Below, piece after piece: positions 14,829 through 23,013 of a stretch of 42,404 nucleotides of DNA. Both the position numbers and the translations under genes were made by a program. Every line of letters starts with the position of its first letter. Position 1 is the stretch's first letter. This DNA is from CAYTGM01 sp964437365 (GTDB lineage: Bacteria > Sumerlaeota > Sumerlaeia > SLMS01), in contig CAYTGM010000035.1 in the NCBI GenBank assembly GCA_964437365.1, positions 1 through 42,404 on the forward strand, given 5' to 3'. The notes beneath the pieces are model-generated. The model did not search any database. It was not told the DNA's origin and saw only the letters and a program-made list of their open reading frames with translations.

Positions 14829-17822
14829 CTATTCTCCAGTGAGAACGATTTCCTGCTTCAGGTTTGAAGGGGATATTTCAAGAGGTCTCGTGAGCATCTT
14901 CGAGTTGTCCTCAATCTGAAGTTGATATGCATCCTGGTAGACACCCTCAAAAAAGACTGAACCGTCGCCATCTGTATATCCTGATTGAAGATAACCAAAC
15001 GGATTAGACAGAGTGACCTTTGTTCCAGCCAAAGGTTGTTGCTCTTCGTCTTTCAGAATTATTTCAACTTTTTCTCCACTTCCTTCAGGAACCATTTTCC
15101 CTTCCAGGTGTATTTGGCCGTCCTCATATTTTTTAAACTCGTTGAAAATGAGAAACTCATATCCTGGGTGGCTGACAACAATCCTCTGCTGGATCTCTTG
15201 AGCATGAGCGGGTCCTCTCGTCCAGAAGAAACGCTGGTCGTCGACATTGAGCCTCCCATTGATGCCTGTGTTTCCAATAAAGTTTGAATTGCTGGAACTA
15301 ATGCCTTCGCCTGTAAAGATGCTCATCAGGTTGACACTGGCATTAGCAATGGGTTGCCCAGTTAGAGCATCCTTGACATAGAGCTTCATTGGATCACTTG
15401 GTTCCAGTGTATACAGTAGTTCAGTACTACCGTTTTCATGAATCTCAAGTGGTTCACTGTAAAAGACAGGCTGTCCTGTTTTCATGATTACGACCTGGTG
15501 CTCACCTGGTTGACTTGCATAGACGGTAAAGTTTCCATTGGAGTCAGTCGAATCAGCTTTAGACGTCTTACCCACTGAGCGACTATTCGCTAACGAAACC
15601 CAGGCGTCCTGGGCAGGAGTTCCGTCAGGGTTCAAAACCTTTCCGGTCACGGGAACCCCCATCTTTAACTCAATGTCTTTGATTATCTCAGGCTGAAAAA
15701 GATCAACGATCCCGCCACCATCGAACTTCCAGATTGCATAGTCGGGGTGGTTGACCTCTAAGTCCAGCTTGAAGATCTTCGCATTATTTCCCTGTTTGGT
15801 GATCTGAGGGAAGACGCCTTTAATATAATAGCGTCCCTCTTTGTCCGTATAGTCCTCCTTCACTTTACCCTCCAGCAGGTCACTAAAGGGTACGACAACC
15901 TGGGCATTCTCTACAGCTTCGCCGGTCTCTTTATCGCGTACGATTCCTCGAGCAGTAATTCCCGAGGTGGCTTTGACGACGACATCAACAATATCAGAAT
16001 CGACTTCAAACTTTGCACAGTACATATTCTCTCCATCCCTGAGAACTCTGTAAGTATCTTCCGGTGTATAGGCAAGGTAAGTGCCTTTGGAGAGTTCTTC
16101 AAACCGGAAACTCCCTGTCCCCGAAGTCGTTGCTGAATAAGGTATGGGGTCTAGAATGAATTCAGGTTGATCGACACGAACAAGATGGAGAAGCACATTG
16201 GAGACAGGAAAGCCTTCAATCGCATCAACCAACTGACCTTCTACATGATACCCCTGATCTGCTGAGTCGAGGGTCAGAATATTCATTCTATCAGCTGAAA
16301 GGTCGACCGTCTGCATCCTCCGTAAATAGCCGTCCTGGTCAACACACACCTGGACGCTGTCCGTTATCAGGCCTTTGAATTCAAACTCGCCTGAATCGTT
16401 TGCGATGATCTCTTTCCATGGTTCCAGTGGAATACGAGGATAGTTTGAACGATAGTATACACGAGCGTTCTGAACTGGCCGATTTTTCCTGTCCGTTACT
16501 TTGCCAGAATACGAGGTACTCTCAGCCACCACGATCTGGCGATAGAGAGAGCGTCCTGCCGTCACAAATTGATGGGCTCCCATCTGAATGGAAGTCGGGT
16601 TGATTAAGAGTTCAAAAGGAGCTGCATATCCATCCTTCACAGCACCCAGTGATAAAACGGGGAAGTCCTCAGCTCGTATGGTGAATGATCCATCTGGACT
16701 GGAGATGCGAGCAACTTCCTTAAATTCAATGTCCTGGACTGTGTTCATTTCCATGCCGACACCGACTCGATCTATCGGCACTACGTGAGAGAGTACAATC
16801 TCCACGTCTCTTACGGATTCGCCGCCCTCGCTAACAATATTTCCCTGGATGATGATCTCACCTGGGCCCGGGGGTATAGACGCGGGCAACGGCATCGTTT
16901 TCTCAGTCGTAGAGACGCCCGATTTCTCATCTGTGATTGTCTTTCCTTTTTCAGTTCCCTCTTGTTGTATATTCTTAGAAGCTTCCTCGGGAACATCGAC
17001 AACTGATGCGACCGACCGTTGAGCTCCCGTGAAAGCTGATGGCGATGACTTTGTTAGAACAATAATCGTTGTTGTTAACACGACCACTGCGAGAAGCGTC
17101 ACTGCAACTTTGGAAATACTGAGAGACGCATACCATGGGGCCGTTGCTCCGACTGCCACACCTCCGGCGGAAGCTTGCAGAATTGTTTGCGCACTTAAGT
17201 GAGCCGGCGCCTTCAACAGCATTGCGCCTGCAGCAACGACTCCGAGGGCTTTACTGAGGTCGTCTATACCCAGCTTGCGTACTTTAGGGGCCAGCAGCTC
17301 CAGACCCTTTTTCAGTCTATAGCTGATCGTCGAGCGCGGAATCTCCAGAAGCGTTGAGATCTCGTCGTGTGTGTAGCCGTCAAAATAATGCAGAAGCAGT
17401 GGTCTTGAGTGATCCTCTGATAAATCCTGAATCAACGAAAGCAGTATCTCGCGCCGTTCCTTGTCTGCCAGCATCTCACTGGAGGTCTCCCCATGATAGT
17501 TTTCGCGATCCTCAACCTTATCCATGGTCTTCTCCCTTTTCATACGCCTGCTCAGTCGATGGCGGAGAGCATCGGCCTCTCTCACAGCTAACTGCCCAAC
17601 TATCAGATAGTATTCCTTATTCTGGCTTCCTAACCCCTCCTTGAGAAGTCGAAGATACGTGAGTTGAAAAGCATCTTCTGCATCTTCCTGCCTGCCGCGA
17701 AGCATACGCATGCAAATGGTGAAGACATGATCCTTTGTTTGGTCAAAGATGGCCTGGAACTCTGATTCTACTGATTGTTCTTCTGATTTCATGACTCTTG
17801 GCTTTATCTGGCTCATTTCCAT
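14829..17822 (-). CDS. ECF sigma factor fused to membrane segment and beta-sandwich repeats (paralog A)
   Basis: A 997-residue fusion. Residues about 22-95 are sigma region 2 (DAEDAFQLTYLRLLKEG). Residues about 122-184 are region 4 with a helix-turn-helix (HDEISTLLEIPRSTISYRLK). A linker is followed by one membrane segment at 238-257. The remaining 740 residues hold about seven repeats of a carboxypeptidase-regulatory-like fold, each with V.G.V.D..G.P..NA.V and a GxF/Y return strand (for example ITARGIVRDKETGEAVENA). By topology the sigma part is cytoplasmic and the repeats extracytoplasmic. Sigma factors with long C-terminal extensions are known in Planctomycetota. The extension may replace an anti-sigma factor, which is inference. 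The ribosome binding site is inside a hairpin (see 17824-17860). Paralog B is immediately upstream. Confidence 0.85.
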   Translation of the reverse strand: MEMSQIKPRVMKSEEQSVESEFQAIFDQTKDHVFTICMRMLRGRQEDAEDAFQLTYLRLLKEGLGSQNKEYYLIVGQLAVREADALRHRLSRRMKREKTMDKVEDRENYHGETSSEMLADKERREILLSLIQDLSEDHSRPLLLHYFDGYTHDEISTLLEIPRSTISYRLKKGLELLAPKVRKLGIDDLSKALGVVAAGAMLLKAPAHLSAQTILQASAGGVAVGATAPWYASLSISKVAVTLLAVVVLTTTIIVLTKSSPSAFTGAQRSVASVVDVPEEASKNIQQEGTEKGKTITDEKSGVSTTEKTMPLPASIPPGPGEIIIQGNIVSEGGESVRDVEIVLSHVVPIDRVGVGMEMNTVQDIEFKEVARISSPDGSFTIRAEDFPVLSLGAVKDGYAAPFELLINPTSIQMGAHQFVTAGRSLYRQIVVAESTSYSGKVTDRKNRPVQNARVYYRSNYPRIPLEPWKEIIANDSGEFEFKGLITDSVQVCVDQDGYLRRMQTVDLSADRMNILTLDSADQGYHVEGQLVDAIEGFPVSNVLLHLVRVDQPEFILDPIPYSATTSGTGSFRFEELSKGTYLAYTPEDTYRVLRDGENMYCAKFEVDSDIVDVVVKATSGITARGIVRDKETGEAVENAQVVVPFSDLLEGKVKEDYTDKEGRYYIKGVFPQITKQGNNAKIFKLDLEVNHPDYAIWKFDGGGIVDLFQPEIIKDIELKMGVPVTGKVLNPDGTPAQDAWVSLANSRSVGKTSKADSTDSNGNFTVYASQPGEHQVVIMKTGQPVFYSEPLEIHENGSTELLYTLEPSDPMKLYVKDALTGQPIANASVNLMSIFTGEGISSSNSNFIGNTGINGRLNVDDQRFFWTRGPAHAQEIQQRIVVSHPGYEFLIFNEFKKYEDGQIHLEGKMVPEGSGEKVEIILKDEEQQPLAGTKVTLSNPFGYLQSGYTDGDGSVFFEGVYQDAYQLQIEDNSKMLTRPLEISPSNLKQEIVLTGE

Positions 17823-17823
17823 G

Positions 17824-17860
17824 AAAAAATCCCCTTCAGGTATGATCTACCCTAAGGGGA
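17824..17860 (-). terminator. Terminator-like hairpin that also contains the ribosome binding site of paralog A
   Basis: On the minus strand, TCCCCTT pairs with AAGGGGA (7-bp stem, 17-nt loop) and six T follow directly, the form of an intrinsic terminator after paralog B. The descending arm AAGGGGA is also the only good ribosome binding site for paralog A, whose ATG at 17822 starts right after TTTTTTC. The hairpin could therefore both stop upstream transcripts and hide the ribosome binding site. Confidence 0.7.
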
Positions 17861-17913
17861 TGCCTCAATTGGTGTTTCGCTAACTTGAGTCGACGTTTTT
17901 TTTTGTCAGAATC

Positions 17914-20900
17914 TCATTCTATGAACCCCGTCCCGATCTCGTAAACCATGGTGTCCGTTGAGGTTTCTTTAAGGTCCAATGTCTTCGTGAACAGGTCCAC
18001 CTCATCTATGCTTGCTGAGATGACCAGTTCTCCATCAGGCAAATCAGAAATTCTGGCTTTTCCTTCAGTATCAGTAAGGGCACTTAGCTTTGTACCGTAG
18101 CGATTCCTGGCTCTGACTTTCACTCCGTCGACCGAAGTCCCATCGGTGTCGTATATCTCCATGGACAAGGTGCTTCCTTCGCCCCTCTTCACAGGTCTTC
18201 CGATAATTTTACCGTATTCTTCGATATGACTTTGCACATCGTCAAAGATGAGCTGATTATAATCCGGGTGACTGATGTATAAGGTATAGTTCTCAGAGGT
18301 GATAAATGACGGCAGGGGTTGTTCTTTTGAAGGCAGGCCAGTTAGCATGAAGGTTTCATTGCTTGCGATAGTTTCTTTAGTCGTGCTTCCTTCGCTGTAG
18401 TTGTTATCGAATACTCTCGATACATTGAGAGAGGCTTTAAACGCTTTTTCCAGATGCTCAAAATCAATACCTTCGAGCTCCACGGTTTCTACTCTGGCAG
18501 GATACAAGGTAAGCTCAATATCCTCGCCTGATAGCACAGATGAGTTTCGCAATGGTGAATAGTGCATCGAATGCATATCTTTAGAATAGCCAATGTATAC
18601 TTCCGTGTCGGGGTCTACATCTAAAGTAAATTGGCCGGTTTCATCTGTCCTTGTGAAATGCTTTGCGGAAATAGAACGACGAGGAATGGTATTCCAGGCG
18701 ACCAATACATCCTTTTCAGGTTTTCCAAGGGGGTCAACGATCCTGCCAGAAACCTGAAAAGGGGTAAACATGTGCACTGTCGCAGTTATCTCGGGATCAA
18801 GCATATCCAGCTTGATCGGCGTTCCTTCAAATTCCCATGATATATAATTTCCGTGGTCAATCGTCAGGTTGAGAGAGACTGGCTGCTGCATACCTTGATC
18901 TCCCGGCTCAGAACGAGTGATTTTTCCAAAGACAGGGGATAGAAAAAACAAGCCTCTTTCAGTTGTGTAATCTTCTACAGGTTCGGCAAGAGCAAAGCGA
19001 GAGTAGGGGACACGAACAATTGCATTTTCAACGGGTTCACCTGTTGCCCGGTCCTTCACAGTACCGCGAACGGTAAAGCCTTCGAATGCCTGAAGAGAGA
19101 GATCTATATCCTGGTCTACAACAAAGTCGACTCCCCAGTGACCAGGTTCCTGATAGATTCTCTTGTCTAAACTCTTGATGTGTGCTCTATACTCACCTTC
19201 AGCAATGTTTTGAAAGACGAAGCGTCCGCTCAAATCTGTTTTCGCTTTAATGGGAAGAGCATCCAAATCGAAGTCATCGATATTCTTCTGGAAGAGTAGA
19301 ATCGTCTCGGAACCAACCGGACTCTCTGTATTGAAGTATGTCAGAGTTCCTTCTACCCGATGCCCTGATGGTTCAAGGTCAAATGAGAGCGAAGTTATTG
19401 TCTCCTCAACGGTCTTCACTTCTCTCTCAAAGCCCGGCGCATTAACGACAACCTGGATTCTGGAAGATGCGTCGTAGGCTATAGACAGACTTCCATGATG
19501 ATTCCCAGAATTATGGCTCCAGGACGTTTTGGGAAGGAATCTTGACTCACTGACGCCCATGGAATCAAGCTGCCTGTAAGAGATTGTAGAGTCCGGTAGA
19601 GTACTTCCCGTGATCGAGCGGACATTCACATCAAGAAATGATTCGTCCTTAAGTACGGCATCAATATTGAATGCATGATTGAAGAAACTGACATTTTCTT
19701 CTTCTTGAAAGTGTGAGATTTGAAAGATCATCTCCGAGGCGGGTGCGTACCCTTCTTTGTTGATGATAAGTCGGGTTACCGCTTCCAGTTTTGTATCAAG
19801 CGAGTAATTTGATTCGGAAAATGTGAAGGTTCCTCCCTCTTCTATCTCTACTGATTCGAACATTGCATTTGCGTTGGTATGAAATCCAATGTTCGTCATA
19901 CGATTATCCAGTCGTACCACTGATTGAAGTTCTCCTCGGCTAACACCTGCACCGCTTCGATCTTTGATATGTAAATACTTAACAGTTACCGTGTAATCAG
20001 TGAGTTCATTGCCTTCTGCATCCTTGACCGTACCGCGCACTTTGACAGGACGATCGGAATCCGTTTCATCAGACGACGAAAGGTCTTCTACTTCCGACGC
20101 GGCATTCTCTTCGGATAACCCGTTATAGACAGCTTTCTTTGGTTCAGGCAGATCTGGTTCTTTAGCCATCTTTCGCTCAACGTTCGCAGTTGTAGAGCTC
20201 TCCTTGGACTCCGTCGTATTTGCAGGAGGATATGGATCCTTCCGCAGAGTCAAAGCGCCGATCGTCACGACAATCACAAGAGCTGAGAGAAACACAGCAG
20301 CTCCCTTTATTGATAGCAGCTGCGAAACAGCGATGCCTGAACTTGCTGTAGTGCCTGCCTGCAAGGATGTCGACCACAAAGAGGCTGCGCTTACATGAGC
20401 TGGCGCCTTCAAAAGCATTGCGCCTGCAGCAATGACTCCGAGGGCTTTACTGAGGTCGTCTATACCCAGTTTGCGTACTTTCGGAGCCAGCAGCTCCAGC
20501 CCCTTCTTCAGGCGATAGGAAATGGTCGAGCGGGGAATTTCCAGAACCTCCGCTATTTCTTCGTGCGTCAACCCATCAAAGTAATGAAGCAGCAAGGGGG
20601 TTGCATTTTCTCCGGGGAGATCTTCGATCAGCTTGCGCAATCTTTCCTGAAGGTCTTTCGACGCATAGAGTTCTTCTGTATGACTACTCTGATTCTTGAT
20701 TTCCTCTTCAAACGGCTCCATGGAACTCTCCTTCTTCGCACGACGTGACAGGCGGTGGCGGAGCGCGTCCGCTTCTTTAGCTGCAAGTTTTCCGAGCACT
20801 TTTTTCATGTGCTCCATGTCATCGGAATGGGGAGAAGTCCCTTCTTTCAGGAACCGTAAATAAGTCGATTGGAATGCCTCCTCTGCTTCCTCCCGTCGGC

Positions 20901-20994
20901 ACCTCAGGATGCGAAAACAGATGGTGAAAACATAATCTCGAGAGGTTTTGTAAACCTCTTCAAACTCTTCTTGTGAAATGGGTTTGTTTTTCAT
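17914..20994 (-). CDS. ECF sigma factor fused to membrane segment and beta-sandwich repeats (paralog B)
   Basis: A 1026-residue paralog of the next gene with the same layout. Sigma region 2 is about residues 12-88 (EEAEEAFQSTYLRFLKEG). Region 4 is about 112-176 (HEEIAEVLEIPRSTISYRLK). A conserved linker RKLGIDDLSKALG is followed by the membrane segment at 231-250. About 770 residues of carboxypeptidase-regulatory-like repeats come next (VRGTVKDAEGNELTD, TVRGTVKDRATGEPVENA, VSGRIVDPLGKPEKD). The stretch just after the sigma domain is nearly identical in DNA to paralog A. The ATG at 20994 has only a weak ribosome binding site; a strong AAGGAGGT lies 36 bases upstream with no in-frame start behind it. 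Function in sensing an envelope signal is inference. Confidence 0.85.
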   Translation of the reverse strand: MKNKPISQEEFEEVYKTSRDYVFTICFRILRCRREEAEEAFQSTYLRFLKEGTSPHSDDMEHMKKVLGKLAAKEADALRHRLSRRAKKESSMEPFEEEIKNQSSHTEELYASKDLQERLRKLIEDLPGENATPLLLHYFDGLTHEEIAEVLEIPRSTISYRLKKGLELLAPKVRKLGIDDLSKALGVIAAGAMLLKAPAHVSAASLWSTSLQAGTTASSGIAVSQLLSIKGAAVFLSALVIVVTIGALTLRKDPYPPANTTESKESSTTANVERKMAKEPDLPEPKKAVYNGLSEENAASEVEDLSSSDETDSDRPVKVRGTVKDAEGNELTDYTVTVKYLHIKDRSGAGVSRGELQSVVRLDNRMTNIGFHTNANAMFESVEIEEGGTFTFSESNYSLDTKLEAVTRLIINKEGYAPASEMIFQISHFQEEENVSFFNHAFNIDAVLKDESFLDVNVRSITGSTLPDSTISYRQLDSMGVSESRFLPKTSWSHNSGNHHGSLSIAYDASSRIQVVVNAPGFEREVKTVEETITSLSFDLEPSGHRVEGTLTYFNTESPVGSETILLFQKNIDDFDLDALPIKAKTDLSGRFVFQNIAEGEYRAHIKSLDKRIYQEPGHWGVDFVVDQDIDLSLQAFEGFTVRGTVKDRATGEPVENAIVRVPYSRFALAEPVEDYTTERGLFFLSPVFGKITRSEPGDQGMQQPVSLNLTIDHGNYISWEFEGTPIKLDMLDPEITATVHMFTPFQVSGRIVDPLGKPEKDVLVAWNTIPRRSISAKHFTRTDETGQFTLDVDPDTEVYIGYSKDMHSMHYSPLRNSSVLSGEDIELTLYPARVETVELEGIDFEHLEKAFKASLNVSRVFDNNYSEGSTTKETIASNETFMLTGLPSKEQPLPSFITSENYTLYISHPDYNQLIFDDVQSHIEEYGKIIGRPVKRGEGSTLSMEIYDTDGTSVDGVKVRARNRYGTKLSALTDTEGKARISDLPDGELVISASIDEVDLFTKTLDLKETSTDTMVYEIGTGFIE

Positions 20995-21112
20995 CTCGGT
21001 AGCAGCGACTCGGCAAACGTGCGAAGTCGACCTCCTTTTGAGTAATGGCTACTCGAGTCAGGATGGCAAAGAGGAATTTCTGCTAAATGTTTTTTTGAGA
21101 ATGAGAGTGGCT

Positions 21113-22882
21113 CTATGCCTGCAGCGTCGACATCTCATAGAAGGCGCCCTGTTTTTCCATGAGTTCGTCCGGTGGGCCCATCTCAACGATTTCGCCCTTA
21201 CTGAGAACCACGATTCTACCAGCATCCCTGATTGTTGAGAGACGGTGGGCGATGATGAAAGTTGTTCGTCCTTCAGAAAGCCTCTTGATGGCTTCTTGGA
21301 CTTCCCTCTCTGAAACCACATCAAGAGCTGAGGTCGCCTCATCCAGAATAATCAGCTTTGGGTTACGAACAAAGGCCCGTGCAATAGCCACGCGTTGCCT
21401 TTGCCCACCTGAGAGCGAAGCACCCCCTTCTCCGATTTTCGTATAGATGCCTTCAGGGAGCGAATCGACAAACTCCTTCAAATTGGCATTCTTAATAGCA
21501 TCGAGAATTTCTTCATCGGAAATGTCTGTCATGCCGTAAGCAATATTTTCACGAATCGTTCCTGAAATAAGAAGAGGTTGTTGTGGCACAACCGAGATAA
21601 ATCTGCGCCAGGAACGCATATCGATCTCTTCCATATCAACTCCATCGAGCAGGATCCGACCTTTGCGCGCCCGGCGAAACCCAATCAGCAAGCCCATGAG
21701 CGTGGTCTTACCCGAGCCGGAATGACCAACGAGAGCCACCGTTTCACCAGGCTGAACATGGAGAGAAAAGCCTCTGAGGGCAGGATCTGCGTCGGGTGTA
21801 TAGGCAAACTCAATATTGTCAAATTCAACTTCCCCGTCGATTGAATCGATCTCTTTCTTGCCTTCATTCATTTCGAGGTCGGGACATTCAATGACTTCGC
21901 CGATGGAGCGTACCGATTCAATTCCCCGGGCAACGATCGGGAATGAGTTTGTGATAGACTCAATACTATGCACGATCATGGCGAAGAGACCCTGGTAAAG
22001 GACTACATCTCCCACAGATATATAGCCGTGCCAGGCGAGGTAGAAGGAAACCAGCAGAGCGATGATGATCGAAGCTTGAAACGTGACCCAGCTGGATGAA
22101 CCGAACAGCGCATTGAAGCGATCGAGCTCTATTCCCTGCTGCTCCACACTTCGGAATTTCTTTTCCAGGCTTTCTTCAGTCGCTTTCTCAACAGCGTGGG
22201 CACGGCTGACCGGAATCATATCAATACTCTCGGAAACGTCCGAGTTCATGTTTTCGACTTCGACACGGAAAGCGGCATTCTTCTCTTTCATCGATCCGCG
22301 AAAGAATCGAAGCAGAGCGATACTGATCGGCACCTGCACCGCGAAGAAAATGAGCATCATCGGTTCTTTGATAGCCGTATAGATCACTGCGATCAGAACA
22401 TTGGAGACTGCCATTGGTGCAAACTGACCGACATGCCAGCACATGAACTGAACCTGTTCAACGTCGCGAAGGATCTTTGCCTCCAGCTTACCTGATTTCG
22501 CTTCATCCAGAAATGAGAACGACAAGTGGTGGAGTCTTGTTATCAGCGCGTAACGAAGGCGGGTTTCCAGTCTTCTGATAACCCGACTCATCATCATTGA
22601 GAATCTGACTTGAAGCGGGATATTGGTGAAGAGGAGGATCACATGAATCGATCCAAGAATGATCAGCGTCTGAAGATGATGCTCGGCGGGTTCGTTCAAT
22701 GTATCAATCATTAGAGCGATGACGAACGGTAGAAGCCATGCCGGGCTGTGTTTCAGAATGAAAATGATATAGACGACAGAATAATACCAGAGCTTCTGAT
22801 CCAACAGGAAGAACAATGTTCTTGTTGGAGAATGGCTTTGATAATTATAATGAAGTGGATCGCTAATGGCAGGTTGAGACAT
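21113..22882 (-). CDS. ABC exporter, fused permease and ATPase
   Basis: A 589-residue half-transporter. The N-terminal 320 residues are a type IV (MsbA-like) six-helix membrane domain (LRYALITRLHHLSFSFLDEA is the typical coupling region). The C-terminal 240 residues are the ATPase, with Walker A GHSGSGKTT, Q-loop VVPQQPLLI, signature LSGGQRQR, Walker B LIILDEATSALD and the H-loop AHRLST. It would act as a homodimer exporting a lipid, peptide or drug; the substrate cannot be read. The ATG has no clear ribosome binding site. The last bases lie 118 bp before the sigma-factor gene on the same strand. Confidence 0.92.
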   Translation of the reverse strand: MSQPAISDPLHYNYQSHSPTRTLFFLLDQKLWYYSVVYIIFILKHSPAWLLPFVIALMIDTLNEPAEHHLQTLIILGSIHVILLFTNIPLQVRFSMMMSRVIRRLETRLRYALITRLHHLSFSFLDEAKSGKLEAKILRDVEQVQFMCWHVGQFAPMAVSNVLIAVIYTAIKEPMMLIFFAVQVPISIALLRFFRGSMKEKNAAFRVEVENMNSDVSESIDMIPVSRAHAVEKATEESLEKKFRSVEQQGIELDRFNALFGSSSWVTFQASIIIALLVSFYLAWHGYISVGDVVLYQGLFAMIVHSIESITNSFPIVARGIESVRSIGEVIECPDLEMNEGKKEIDSIDGEVEFDNIEFAYTPDADPALRGFSLHVQPGETVALVGHSGSGKTTLMGLLIGFRRARKGRILLDGVDMEEIDMRSWRRFISVVPQQPLLISGTIRENIAYGMTDISDEEILDAIKNANLKEFVDSLPEGIYTKIGEGGASLSGGQRQRVAIARAFVRNPKLIILDEATSALDVVSEREVQEAIKRLSEGRTTFIIAHRLSTIRDAGRIVVLSKGEIVEMGPPDELMEKQGAFYEMSTLQA

Positions 22883-23013
22883 AAAAAATCTGACGAGTCA
22901 TTTAATTTACAAGATAACCACAAAACCACACCGCCACGACATGCAAGCACAAAAAACCAAATCACGCTCCGAATGTTAATAAAGGGAGGACTAAAATATC
23001 AATATCTGCTTAG
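22883..23013. other. AT-rich intergenic region
   Basis: A 131-bp gap upstream of the ABC exporter, AT-rich and presumably holding its promoter. A TTGTAA and a downstream AT-rich block are visible on the minus strand, but I cannot assign -35 and -10 boxes with confidence. No repeat or RNA gene is seen. Confidence 0.3.
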
